64,000 nt of DNA from Agapanthus africanus (taxonomy: Eukaryota > Streptophyta > Magnoliopsida > Asparagales > Amaryllidaceae), in contig JASDDO010000028.1 of NCBI GenBank assembly GCA_030015575.1, positions 21,059,154 to 21,123,153 of the forward strand, in the 5' to 3' direction. Below, in pieces: positions 37,736 to 49,600 of this stretch (the stretch's first letter is position 1; each line of letters opens with the position of its first letter). The notes under the pieces were generated by a model. It was not told the origin of the DNA. It saw nothing but the letters and a program-made list of their open reading frames with translations, and ran no database searches. Made by a program: the position numbers and the translations under genes.

Positions 37736-38089
37736 ATCATCAAAATTATGTTTAATTGGAGATTTACTAACCTGTAGGTGGAGACGACGGAGACGGCGGA
37801 GACGACGGAGACGCTCGATCGGTGGTCGACAACGCGCGCAATCGGCGACGAGGAAGAACGAGGGCGGTGGCGACGACGAAGCGGAGGGTGGTGGCGACGA
37901 CGAGAACGGCGACGAGAAAACTGCGACGCGCGCGGTGGGAACGAGAAATTTGGGGATTTTGGGAGTTAACGCGCGAGAGAGATGAGGCGTATGGCATTTC
38001 TTTGCCTTTTTAATTAAATTCCCATTTAGATGCCCCAACGGATTAGTCCGTAGGTTATTGATTTGCGGCTCCGTAGGGGTAAACAACAA
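37694..38089 (-). other. GC-rich 131-codon open frame near the CACTA 5' end
   Basis: Minus-strand frame with low-complexity Ser/Pro and Arg/Leu runs (SSPFSSSPPPSASSSPPP) and a 9/12-bp GGAGACGAC-type minisatellite at 37785-37815. No domain recognised. It more likely reflects a GC-rich leader or first exon of the CACTA transcript than a protein. Confidence 0.3.
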
Positions 38090-38199
38090 ATTAGATTTAA
38101 TATTTTTAAATTAAAACGTCGGGCACCGTAAGGACAACCGTCGGGCCCTACAGATTAGTCCATAGGACCAAATTAAATCTGTCCCTATGGATTTCATTA
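38030..38199. repeat. CACTA subterminal repeats, right (5') end
   Basis: Diverged copies of the same CCCCTACGGA/TCCGTAGGGG motifs seen at 133-790 (for example near 38036-38054, 38070-38080 and 38150-38165). They are fewer and less regular than at the other end. Confidence 0.75.
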
Positions 38200-38230
38200 T
38201 CCGTAGAGGCAACCCCCAATTGTAATAGTG
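38200..38230 (-). repeat. CACTA terminal inverted repeat, right
   Basis: The complement begins CACTATTACAATTGGGGG, pairing with 102-132. It marks the 5' end of the element relative to its genes. Confidence 0.85.
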
Positions 38231-38261
38231 TATATATATACATACATACATATATATACAT

Positions 38262-38322
<61 letters not shown>

Positions 38323-38330
38323 AGGAAAGG
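38231..38330. repeat. (TA/CATA)n-(CA)n microsatellite flanking the CACTA
   Basis: TA and CATA repeats followed by about 20 CA units (about 38278-38318). This low-complexity flank makes the CACTA target duplication hard to read. Confidence 0.9.
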
Positions 38331-38339
38331 GCATCCAAA

Positions 38340-39574
38340 GGATGCGTGGGCCACGCCCCACGTGCGATACTCTTTGACGAGGAGACTGGACTGTACTGTG
38401 ACTGTCACTTATAGACTTTGTCGGGTCCGGATGAGTTCGCTCTTCGGCCTGTCTTTATCTTGCTCATACCTGGGTAGCTGTTACGTACAGCTAGTGCCAC
38501 TGACAAGCTTGTGGGTTATCCCGAAAGGGAGTTGAATCTCAAAGAGTTTCAGATTCAATCAGATGTAATCATGTATAACCTACTGCCAGCGTATTAACAG
38601 GTCTTTAGAGTCCCGCAACAAAAGTGCCTGTCCAAGCAAAACGCGATGTGATGTGCGTATAAGGATACGTGCATGAGTTTGATAAAAACATGTATATTGG
38701 ATATACGCATTTAATCGGACGGCTGTTATACTAGCCGGTTTAAAAACCGGAATATCAAGTTAAGTTTTGACTTGATAGCCGTATAGATGATGCGGTTTCT
38801 AGTATAGTGTATATGATGCTGAGAAGATATTGATGACATTTCGTGTATGTGATACATGATGTGTACGTGTACGGGATAATGTACTAATACTTATTTAATA
38901 TATATATGATATATATATTAATTCTCACCATTTTATATTATGTGTAAATAAATAAATATGTGTGTGCATGAAAATGTGTGTGTGTGTGTGTGTATTAATG
39001 TATATGTATACATTATTATTTATTTATTATACTTAATAAATAGTGGGGCTCACCCTCTCTCTTGTGTGTGTGACACACACATGTGAGAGAGAGTGACTCA
39101 TGTCATATTTGTATGATATGGGTGGAAAAAATGAATTAACTTAATTCATTATTTTCAAGTCATCAAACATTTTCTTCTTCCTCCTTCAGAGCTTTTGCTC
39201 TCTAGGTTAATGGCAAGTATAACCATGGTGAGGGAGTGACAAAAGGAAAGAGTTCCGATCGTTCACATCGTCTTCTTTTACACCTAACTAGCCTCTAGAG
39301 GGAGTTTCTTCGTCCGGTGAGGGAGTTGGAGCTCGGGCAGCCCGCTTTCAACGCGGATCATCCACGGCGAGGCTGTCGACGTTCAGACGGGTCCAGGAGC
39401 TCACAAAGTCTAGATGGGTCTTTCGGGATTAGCTGGACACGCTACAAAGGTTGTAGCATCTCTCTACTCTTTTCTAGTTTGCACATTGTATTGTATTTGA
39501 TGATCTTGGTGATGGATTGGGATTATACTTTGTAAAATTGTTGTTTTTCAAATTCCGTCGGGCCGTGATTGTCA
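38340..39574 (+). mobile_element. Partial copia-type LTR, same family as 9342-11457
   Basis: Alignable by eye with the second half of the solo LTR, for example the TGCGATACTC...GACTGGACTGTAC and GAGTTCGCTC...GTTACGTACAG blocks. The start of the LTR is not found. It contains a (TG)n tract near 38964-38992. No internal domain. Confidence 0.75.
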
Positions 39575-40521
39575 TGACCCTAACCCCCATCCATTTACAG
39601 CGACCATCACTAGGTGGTCTCGGGTTGGGGTAACCCCCCGACCGACACTTCTCCGAACTTCCATGGTCACTAAATTAGGCTTTGGTATGAACCTAAACAC
39701 CAAATTAATCATGAAACATGCGATAGATTTAATTTTGTGGCAATTTTTAAAACCTAGTTTCATAAAAAAAAAAAGGGTTTTACAATTCTAAAGTTGTCAT
39801 AGCAAGTTCATATCTTTAGTTAGGCTCCGATATCATATGATGGAACTTTTACACCTTAGCAAGCAATTTTAATACTTCGTATAATGGAGTTTTTAAAAAT
39901 CTAGGAAGTAATTAGTTCCAAACAATAGGAAATATGCTAAAGTTATGAACTTGTAAACTAATATAGGGGTTTTCATACAAGGTTTGAGACTACAACTTTT
40001 GAAACATCTTCAAGTGCTCCTCTTTTTGGGTTGGACCCCATGTAAGCTCCTAGATGGTTCATAGAACAAGCTTGCAAGTGATCTCATTTGGTCATAGATG
40101 GATCCACCTTGAGAGCTTGCAACTTTGGCTCTAACTTATTCTCTTGAAGCGGCTAGGAATTCAAGTTTGTTAGTCTTGAAGTCTTAGTGATGTAGTTTCC
40201 TTCACTGTAATATTGTTCTCTTTTAATTTTCTTTTTCTTTTGGAAAAATGAGGACGGGGAAGAGAGCTTGGAGCTAGAAATGAGAGAGAATGCATACAAA
40301 GTTATGAACCATAACTTAATGGTTAGAATTCATTCAACATAAAGAAAATAAATCCCAACCCTAGATTTTCGTCTCATCTCTAAGTGTCCACTCTCTTCTC
40401 TCCCCTCCATTTGTCCACCTTATGAGAGCGGGCAAGCATGTGCTAATCCCATGACACAACATAACCAAAAGAGAACCAAAGAAAAATAAATAAATAATTA
40501 CAATATATATATATATCTATA

Positions 40522-40594
<73 letters not shown>

Positions 40595-41895
40595 TTGTAA
40601 TTATTTCCCCATGTATTTAAAATACATAAAAGTGACATATATTAATAGTGACAAAATACTAGTAAATACATATATCCAATACATGTATTAATATATTAAA
40701 TCCAAACTAGATTTAATATCCGTTTTTCCAAAAGACCGATTAGTATTTCGACCGTTCGATTACCGTCAGTGTATCTAATACATTAGTTTTAATCAGACAC
40801 TTGCACGTATCCAGTACGGCTACTACATCGTTTCGCCATAACCGGAAACCCTATGTGTGGGACTCTAAAGACTTGACAATACGCTGGATGTGAGCTACTA
40901 GACAACATCCCCAGCTCACAAGCACGTCAATGGCACTAGCTGTACATAACGGCTACCCAGGTATTTGTCGAATAGAAGTCCGACAAGTAAACTCGTCCGA
41001 ACCCCTACTAAGCCTATAAGTGGCATTTACCGTACAGTCCGGTCTGTTCGTCTGAGAGTATCGCACACCAGGTCTAAGGGGTAGAAAACGTCATATCCCT
41101 AATAACCTGGTAAATCGTGCCGATATTAAGCTCATCACCTACCAAGAAACTACCGATCCTCTATCAGTAATATCATCAGTCTGGACCCAGGTCTTAAGGT
41201 GATGGCCAACCATACACAATGCGATATCAACTCCTTATACCGGGAGATGAATCCCTTCTATCGCTCACTGCCTCCAAGTGATTCGGGACTGCACTCAACT
41301 ACTATATGTTTGTATGGCTCTTTAAAGTCGTGGTAGGGTAGTAATCAAAATACAATGGGAACACACTCGAGAAAAATGACGATTTTATGTCGACATGCTA
41401 CCATGTACTTATGTCACCAGAGAACTGGTATCTGACGATAAGTATAATACCATCTAGTAGTTCCTGGCGAGTCCGTCTAGTGTAACTCATAACCTAATGA
41501 GCACATGTATACAATCTTCGGTGTCGTACACCAATGACTGTGGGACCGGCCATCTCCCTTCTCGGGAATAAGAAACGTATACACTAGTCTGCTCTGAAAT
41601 ATCGATACCCTGCCTCAATACTCCTACGACTATGGACATTTAAGGATGCGCTTATAGACTACCCAGCCCCCACGAGTATGATCGCCATCACAAAGATGGT
41701 AGTCAAGTAAAGATCTTATGGGTTTTATCAACATGTATTAGCGATACGTAATATAAGCAAAACATATACACATGTTAAGATTAAGACAAACTATATAGCA
41801 TACTATCATATCGAGCAAGACTGTCATGTACATATATATCCCAAGTATCCAATGTAATATAAAATAATGACCTCTAGGGCATACATATCCAACAC
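39575..41895 (-). mobile_element. Copia-type LTR copy in reverse orientation, same family
   Basis: Read on the minus strand it starts TGTTGGATATG at 41895 and follows the family LTR through about 40700. The distal part is diverged and its exact end is uncertain, with 39575 as the farthest limit. No protein domain found. It faces the partial copy at 38340-39574. Confidence 0.65.
40505..40592. repeat. (TA)n-(CT)n-(TA)n microsatellite
   Basis: Compound dinucleotide array inside the reverse copia-type LTR. Confidence 0.95.
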
Positions 41896-42897
41896 TTTTA
41901 TGAGCAATTAGCTTGATAGGAGTTTGATTGTTAAATTAAAATTATCAATTGATTAATTGTGAATTAATTGAGATTGACAATTGATTCTAGATGTAAGACC
42001 CAATTGATCCCGCCACAAAGCCTTAAGATAGATGAGCAAACAAAACAAATAAGAGAATAAATTATATAATACAATATATTGTGTTATCATGTTAGAGAGT
42101 TTAGTCCCTTATCAGTAAAATAGGGAAAATGTATTGTACCACAACCCTATGAAAGGATGGCTATAGCAGACCATAAAGGATGATGAAAAAGAGATTTCAA
42201 AAGAAAAATAATTAAGAATTATTTTGAACTTCTCTAAAATAGAAAGGTTCCTATCGGCCTAATTTTTGTTTTGCCTCCTATGCAAGGTGGTGAACTTGGT
42301 TGGATACTTCTGCGATTATGGTAGCTACAAAAGAAAGTTCTTTTGCTAACAGATATTCAGATCTGCAAAGATATGTCTTTTATGATTCATGTTGATGAAT
42401 AATTGGAGATCATATGCACCATCTCCGCTGTTTTACGGGTATGATTTCCTTTCACTATCTACTTGTGAATTCGACCCCTTACATTATATGATAAAAATAG
42501 AATGCGCACAAACTTTTAAGGACAATCCTGCCATCAACATTTTATTAAATAATATGAGAGTTAGAGTTACATAGGATCTGAAAAATTAGAGTTACATAAG
42601 ATCCCCAACCGAGACTATACTTAAACTGAGTGCAAACGCAAAGCGAACATCTGCATCGCTTGCATCACGAACCTTAACCTGAGTCAGGATTTATCGGTGT
42701 CACCACTCCGCCCGCTCTCATTACTCAAGCGCAGGACTAGACTTCTAAGTCGCTCGGTCGTTGGTGAACAGACTGAGCGATGACAGACACCTCGCCTAGG
42801 CCAAGATCGGTTTAAAACCTTCAACACGAGCACATGATGGAACATTAGAGTTGATGGTGTCTACAGCGTTAAACCTGATCAAACGACGTTGCGCAAT
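41896..42897. other. Intergenic, nothing recognised
   Basis: AT-rich to about 42580, then moderately GC-rich with a short duplicated GAGTTACATA(A/G)GATC motif near 42555-42600. The short frame at 42389-42574 has no domain. Confidence 0.4.
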
Positions 42898-43380
42898 TGT
42901 TGAGATGTGTGGATTAAAATAATCTCGTTTTGGAAAAATTATGAGAAGTGCATGGGCATAGAATATAAGGCTTGACAAAGCTCAACAAGACTTGAGTTTT
43001 ATTGGATGCATCTCGTCTATATTAAAAGCCCGTGTAGATTCATATAAATATAAATATAAAATTGTCTCATCCCTCGTTTGTGAATATATATAAATTTAGC
43101 TTGGTATCAAAGCTCGTGTGTTTGTCTATTCCACGTTGCATATGAGATCTGAGCTATCGCACGTGAAGTCCTCGTTGCACGTATGCGTTTACACGAGAGA
43201 AGGGAGCGTTGAGAATGTGGTTAATGTAGTTCCACATCGCGAAAATTGTGGAATGCATATGGCTATAAAATATAAGTTGGAATAAAGTCACTTATATCAA
43301 AAGCTGGTGAATTTGTAGGACAAATTTATGGGCCTTCTTGATGTGATGTATGATGTGTGTGACGGTGTGAGGGCATGAAG
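42898..43380 (+). mobile_element. Possible TRIM-type small LTR element
   Basis: Two diverged similar segments begin GTTGAGA-TGTGG (at 42899 and 43208) and share downstream ATGCATGGGCATA/ATATAAG-like blocks. Between them at 43102 is TGGTATCAAAGC, a close match to an initiator tRNA-Met primer-binding site. The length is too short for coding capacity. No target duplication was identified and the outer ends are approximate. Confidence 0.4.
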
Positions 43381-43598
43381 CCTGTTTCCATCATTATTGA
43401 AATTTGTGTTGTCCAAAAGTATACAGCTCTATTTACAATAAAATTGCAACATATGATATAAAACAATTTTCACATTGGTTTTTTGTAAAACCTTGGGCTA
43501 TTTCTGCCATTAACTCTGTTTACAATACTACCCCCAGCTACGCGACACACAAGTCTTTAATCACCATCTCATTTCCTCCTCGCACACCTTTGTTCGTG

Positions 43599-43640
43599 GA
43601 TATAAAAAAAAGCTAGGGTTTTTCCTCTGAAACCCTAATC
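43599..43640 (+). promoter_or_regulatory. TATA box and telo box of the CCCH gene
   Basis: TATAAAAAAA at 43601-43610 lies 63 bp before the ATG. AAACCCTAA, a plant telo box, lies at 43630-43638, with an inverted AGGGTTTTT just upstream. Telo boxes near the start are common in plant genes for RNA and translation functions. Transcription probably starts near 43630; this is inference from spacing. Confidence 0.6.
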
Positions 43641-43663
43641 GATCTCAGATCTATCTTCTAACG

Positions 43664-46600
43664 ATGCTAGGAGGTCGAACGGTATACAAGACGAAGCTAT
43701 GTATTATGTTTCAGAAAGGCCGATGCCCTCGCCCTAGCTGCAACTTCGCCCATGGCAACGCCGAGCTCCGGCGGTTTTCCGGCGGCTCCTCTTCTTTCAA
43801 TGGTAATTGCTGGAGTTCTTGAATTTGAATTATCCATCGTTTTGATTGATTTAGATAATTTGCTGGTTTGATCTTTAGTTTATTGTTTTAAAATGAACTG
43901 ATAATGATTTTGAATGCTAGAATTCAAATGATGCAATATACCCTGAAGAGGATTAATGAACTGATAGTGATTTTGGATGTAAGAATTCAAATGAAGTGTT
44001 CGATAATTTGAGGAGATGATATTTTCTTGGTAAGGAACAATCTAGAGGTTTCCCTGGTATTTGTGATATGGCTATTAGGAAAGAAAGGCGTTTTCAATCA
44101 ATGATACTGCTTCCACAAAAGGAGATGCAATTTGAATGAGTGTTTACGGTCATTTCGTGTCGTAAACCAATTTTCTGCTAAAAGAGATTCTTTTCCTCAC
44201 AGTCTCCAACATGTTCTCGCCTGGCATAATTTATTTAGATGGATTCTGCATGGTTCCATATGTTCCTATAACAAATAATTCATTTTTCCTCTTCTACTAT
44301 ATGGATGTGTCATATGGAATTATGGCAAGTGCCGTGACGCTGTTGGATGGTACTGAATTCTTGGTTCATAGCTACCCCAGGTTGTTTGGAAATGGTTTTA
44401 GTGATAATTGATGTGCTCATCATCCTTAATTATTTCCACAATAGGTGTTCTTGTTCAAATGGATGTTCATTATCTAAGCCTTTTTCCATCAAAATGGGTT
44501 CTTCTATGAAGCAAAGCTCCATTAAGATCCGAAAAGTTCTTACGACCGGTTGACGACGTGTCATCAACCCTCTCCAAATAAGTGCCAAATAAGTCCAAAT
44601 GGACGTTGAGCAAGTAAAAAATGTTGGATGATTTCGGTTTGGTTCTTTTTCTTGTTTCCATGCTTGGATACCATGAGAATAGATAATTACCTGTGCAACT
44701 TTTATCACATCTTCTGTGGTTTCAAGTTTTCATGATCGCTTATGGCTAGAAGCCCACACCATGTTCTTGGTGTTTAGTATGATAATTTTGTGTATAGACC
44801 CTTGCTTCACCTTTAGGTGGTGGACTTTCTCTATTTAAATGAATGTTGAGCAAGGAGCTAAGGATCTTGGGCAATTTCAGTTTGGTGCTATTTCTTGAAG
44901 ACTAACACTTGATTACCATGAGTATAGATAACTACCTTTTGGTACCTCTTGTCCAGCTTCATGTTTCTAAGATGCTTATGGCAAAAACCCACACCATAAT
45001 TCCTGGGTGTTCCTTTCGATATATTTGTGTATAGATACTTCTTTCACTTTTAGATGCTTTTAGGATAAGGTCTTTCTGTGTAAATAAGCCACGAGTGCGC
45101 AAGGATCTGGGACAATTTCATTTTTTTAAATATAAGACCAATTCTTGATTAGCAGTAGAGTTGTATTCTTATATTTAATAACTTTTACCATACAGTTGCA
45201 TTCTTTTACCATACAGTTGCATTCTTTTTTGGCAAGAAGTTCACATTTTATAGGTTGGTCTTGCTGGGAGGCGAAAGATAAAGTGATGGCTTTGTGTCTT
45301 CCTGTTAATCAAAGAGGCTCTTGGCATACCACACATAAAAACAAATTTAAGTTTCTCTATTTTTTTCGGTCTGCATAGTCCACCTCTATGGAAATTCCTT
45401 CTCAACAAGATTTTGTATTATGGAGAATGAATGCACCTTAGCTCATTATCAATGTTATATTTTGCTTCATCAGAATAGTCAGTTTGCTGAAAATGTATGA
45501 TGGAAGTTGATGACTGAGTTTGACCCATTGACACGGATTCTGTTACGTTGCTACATTTTCAAGCTTTTCGTTTGGAAAAAAAATACTTGCTAATTTTTAC
45601 CCAACACTTCATTTTTCTCTCTTGGTACTCTTTTTGGGCATGATTTTTCTTTCATTATCTTTTATTGTTTACATACATTCTGATGTTTTACACTTGCAAA
45701 TAATTATAGGATCGAATATCATTGTCTACAGATGAAATTTGTGTCCTTGTTTTCTTCTGATAAACAACTGCTCATGTGAAGCTTATTGCAGAGCAATTGT
45801 GGGATAATTCTTGGTTCCTTTATTGACCTTGTTATCATTCTATTCATCAAAGTATTTTTCCAACTTCATTAGCTAGTTTAACGGTGGCATCCACATGAAA
45901 TTATTCAGCATGAGGGTTATATCATGTGAAAGATCAAATATCTTCTCCATTGGAGGATGGCTTTGATGCGGCTTCTAGTCTGGCTAATTGGTTTTTTGAT
46001 ACATATCTCATGGACACATTTTATGGTTCCTTATTGCAGCTATAGAAGATCGTAGATGTTAGGTTTTCTTCTTGGTTATTGGCATACTCCGTATATTATT
46101 CTCTCCAAATTATTAACAGGTTGAGTGAGTAGTCAAATATATGATGTCCTCCAGAATTTCCTCTATCAGTTTCGTCTGTGGAATACATATTAATCAACAT
46201 GATTCAGGCCATATATGTGATATTGGAGCTTATTGGGTGAAGGTTTTTATGGACACGTCGGAACAGACTTAGTGAATGGAGGTTCTTTCTTCGTTGTGTT
46301 TAATTATGCAGTTGATGAATGATCTATACAGTTCCCGGCACTCGTTAATTTCTCTTGAAGGCTATTTCATCTTCTTACGGGCTTTCTCAATGATCTAAGA
46401 TCGTAAATATTATTTCTGATATCATCTGTAAGCTCGCTGTATATGTGGCCAATTGGAATTGCCAGGGAAGAACTACTATTCTTTATTGAATTTCTCATAT
46501 AGCACAGGGTGATGGTAAGCTTAATGATGTTTATAGGCTCTTGCATATATGCTTTTCTTTCATCTCAGATAAGGATGAGAGGTTCTTGCCTGCTTCAATA

Positions 46601-49600
46601 TTTCTAAATTCCACAATTGCAGGGAGGCGGGACTATAGAGATGGCGACTTAAGAGACAAACTTGACAGAAGGCGTTCTCCTAATCGAAGATATTCCTCGG
46701 AGAGAGATACAAGAAGTCATCGTGCTTTTCATGGTCAAAAACCGCATTCTCGTGAGAGGGGTAAGTCTCTATTAAACATATGATATTTGATTTATTTCCC
46801 TACCTTTTACATGCGACATTTTTTGCGGCATCGCAAATTTAAATGTAGTTTATGAATTGCTTTCAATTTCTTGGGTCCTTTTCCATTATGTTTTACTGCC
46901 CTGGTACTTCATGTACTGTCCTAATCAAGACATGTGATTCCAACTTGCAGGCAATAGCCGGTCATCATCTCCAGTTAGGAGGAGGTAAGGCAATTAAATT
47001 ATGGATTATTTACTGAGCTGTAGATATAAGACTTATTTTACTCTTTTCAATAATATTTGACAGCCTCACAAATGATAGATAGTTACCTATATTTATTTGT
47101 TTTGACTGCATTTGAAATATTTTAAAGTATTTTACAGACAAATTTTGTGTTCCTTTCTTCTTTTCCTCACTGCCAACTCGTTAATGGCTATTTTTGGAAT
47201 GCATTAGTTCAGATCATTGCTTGCTTATTACTGGTTCTTGCAATATGAATGAATACCTTTATCTTTCCCTGACTGATGACTTTAATCAGCTGATTATGAT
47301 TTATGGCCCTTTTATGTTTGAGGAGAAATGGAGAAGATACTGGGCATGATACCTTTTGACTAAATCATGAATGGTCCTCCTTTGAAGTCAATATATGTTG
47401 TCATTTCACATCTATCCATCTAATAATGATGCATGTATATAATTTTGAACAATGTATAACATCTAGACTTGGTGAGCAAAGTTGATTTTGACATGGAACA
47501 AACATTTGTTGTTATTATTTTTGGCTAAATTGCATATAAATACCCAAGGTTTCAACCGTTTGACTGATAAATACCTTAGTTTTTTCGAGTAACACTTAGA
47601 TACCCAACGTTTTCCTCCGTTAGCACTTACCTATCTACCATTAGGATTCCATCATAATATTCCTTTTTTTATGTCCACGTGCATGGCGTGTGATATTTCT
47701 TGACCGTTTTACCCTTCTTCTCAACTAAACCCAAACCCTAGCCTCAACTGAACCCAAACCCTAGCCATCTACCCTTCTTCTTCTTCAATTGAATCCTAAC
47801 CCTGGCCTCCTTGTTTTCGATTGCCAACAAGCTTCGACCTTCTCTTTCTCCTCCTCGAACCAATTGAAACGAGCATCGGTGTCCCCATGGCGGAAACCCT
47901 AGATGCCGAAACCTTCATGGATATCCTCCCAAGCCGTTGCCTTTCTACATCACGCAGATCACAACGCCCTACCATAGCGAGTGCTGGGTCTCAAGAGAAT
48001 CAAAATTCGTCTTCATCGTCATCGTCAAAGATGCAAAATTAACTCTTTTATGAGATGCCTAATTAATTCTTGTTCTGAGGTATGCTGGCTTTAATGAAGG
48101 ACTTGGGTGAGAGATCAAACAAAGGCTCTTTTATGTTTATTCTAATTTCCCTCTTGTTAATAATGATGGTGTCATTTTCTGTGTGCAAGAAGAAGACGGG
48201 GGAGATAAGAGGTGGGGTTTAGTGTGAATTAGGGATGGATTTTGGGTTTATTCTCTTGACCGTTTGATTTGCAGAAGGCGAGCTATTTCAACGGCGGTGA
48301 GGAGCGAGGGCAGCGATGGAGGCAATCTATCTCGGCGGCGGCGAGGTACGAGGGCGGTGGTGGAGGCGACACAGTTGGAGTCAACAACGGCGAGGTTGGA
48401 GTCAGAGTTGGCGGCGAGGTTGGAGTCAGAGTTGGCGGCGAGGTTGGAGTCTACAACGGCGAGGCCGAGGGGGAAGAAAAAGAATATGGGAAGAGGGTTA
48501 GGATTGTTCAATTGGGGTATAACGGTAATTTTGCAATTTCCGTTAACTCCGTCGGGTATTAAATTGCTAGTGTAAAGATAGGTATGCAACTCACATAAAC
48601 TTAGGTATTTATCTGTCAAATGCGTGAAACCTTGGGTATTTACGTGCAATTTAGCCATTATTTTTTGATTAATTTCTTCATGATGATTGGTTAAAACTGA
48701 TCGAAACGGTACATTATATATCTTTCTGTTTTGGAGTGTGCGTTCCAGTTTACTTTAGTTCTTATCTCCAAAAGGATAAAATGTTAGGCAGTCATTTAGA
48801 TGAGTAATTGAGATGACAATTTCTTGACTTGATGCTCTAAGTACCGTAAGCTGTTAGAAATTCCAGCAAAGAATATTGTTATATGTATATACAAATTTGC
48901 ACCTTGTAGAAGCTAGAGATATTACTTTGCCAGATGAACTTTCTCAGGATTTACTGCAACTGATTTTAATTCCTATAGGTTCTTATTGCTTTAGGCTAAT
49001 ATTTCCTCCATTTTTCCTGTAAAAAAATATAAATAGTCTGCAGATGATCAGTTGAATTCTGATCGCCGTCTTTTAATTAAGTGGATGCGAGATATATATA
49101 TTTCTGAGTATTTGAACCACTAAAACTACCCCTTTTTACTTGACGTTTTTGGAATAACGAGTAAATCATTAATGATAAAGATATCAATAAATAATACTAT
49201 ACCAAAAATAGCCAAGAAAATCAATTGCTGATATTAAAAAAGTGATAATGCCCTTCTTAATAGTTGAGGGCAAAAATGGTATGATTTTTAGTTGTGATGT
49301 GGCAGTAGATTAATTGCTAATATTAAGAAAATAATAATGTTTTCCTTAATCGGTGTGCATTCATCTAAAATGACAAGTATAAAAGGACGGAGGGAGCATC
49401 TTTTTTGCTTTTGAAAAGGTGTAACAGCTCTGATATGTTTATCCGGAGCTGCTTGGGCCAATAAATTCCTGATTGGATGATATATTCCTTAAAAAAAACA
49501 TTTAACATGTTTAAGAAATTAAGGGAAAAAATGCATAACCAGTAAAATAAATTTAAAATTGATGATTCAATTATAGTAGGAAAATTTTATATAAGATAAT

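Larger units (their letters stand above)
102..38230 (-). mobile_element. CACTA (En/Spm) DNA transposon with nested insertions
   Basis: The left end begins CACTACTACAAATAGGGG at 102. The right end at 38230, read on the minus strand, begins CACTATTACAATTGGGGG. Both ends carry subterminal CCCTACGGA-type repeats. The genes inside (TNP2 transposase, then a Ptta/En/Spm-type protein) run on the minus strand, so the element's 5' end is at 38230. Total span is 38,129 bp; removing the two top-level insertions and their duplicated target bases leaves about 11.2 kb, normal for an autonomous CACTA. The expected 3-bp target duplication is not clean: ATA on the left, TAT on the right, within TA-rich DNA. 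The transposase frame has several stops, so the copy is not autonomous now. Confidence 0.9.

Noticed and set aside
38111-38408. Cys/Val repeat frames near the CACTA right end
   Set aside because: Translations of a (CA)n microsatellite.
48248-48658. Four overlapping 61-136 codon frames
   Set aside because: They arise from the 24-bp minisatellite and the terminal repeat of the Mutator-like element.
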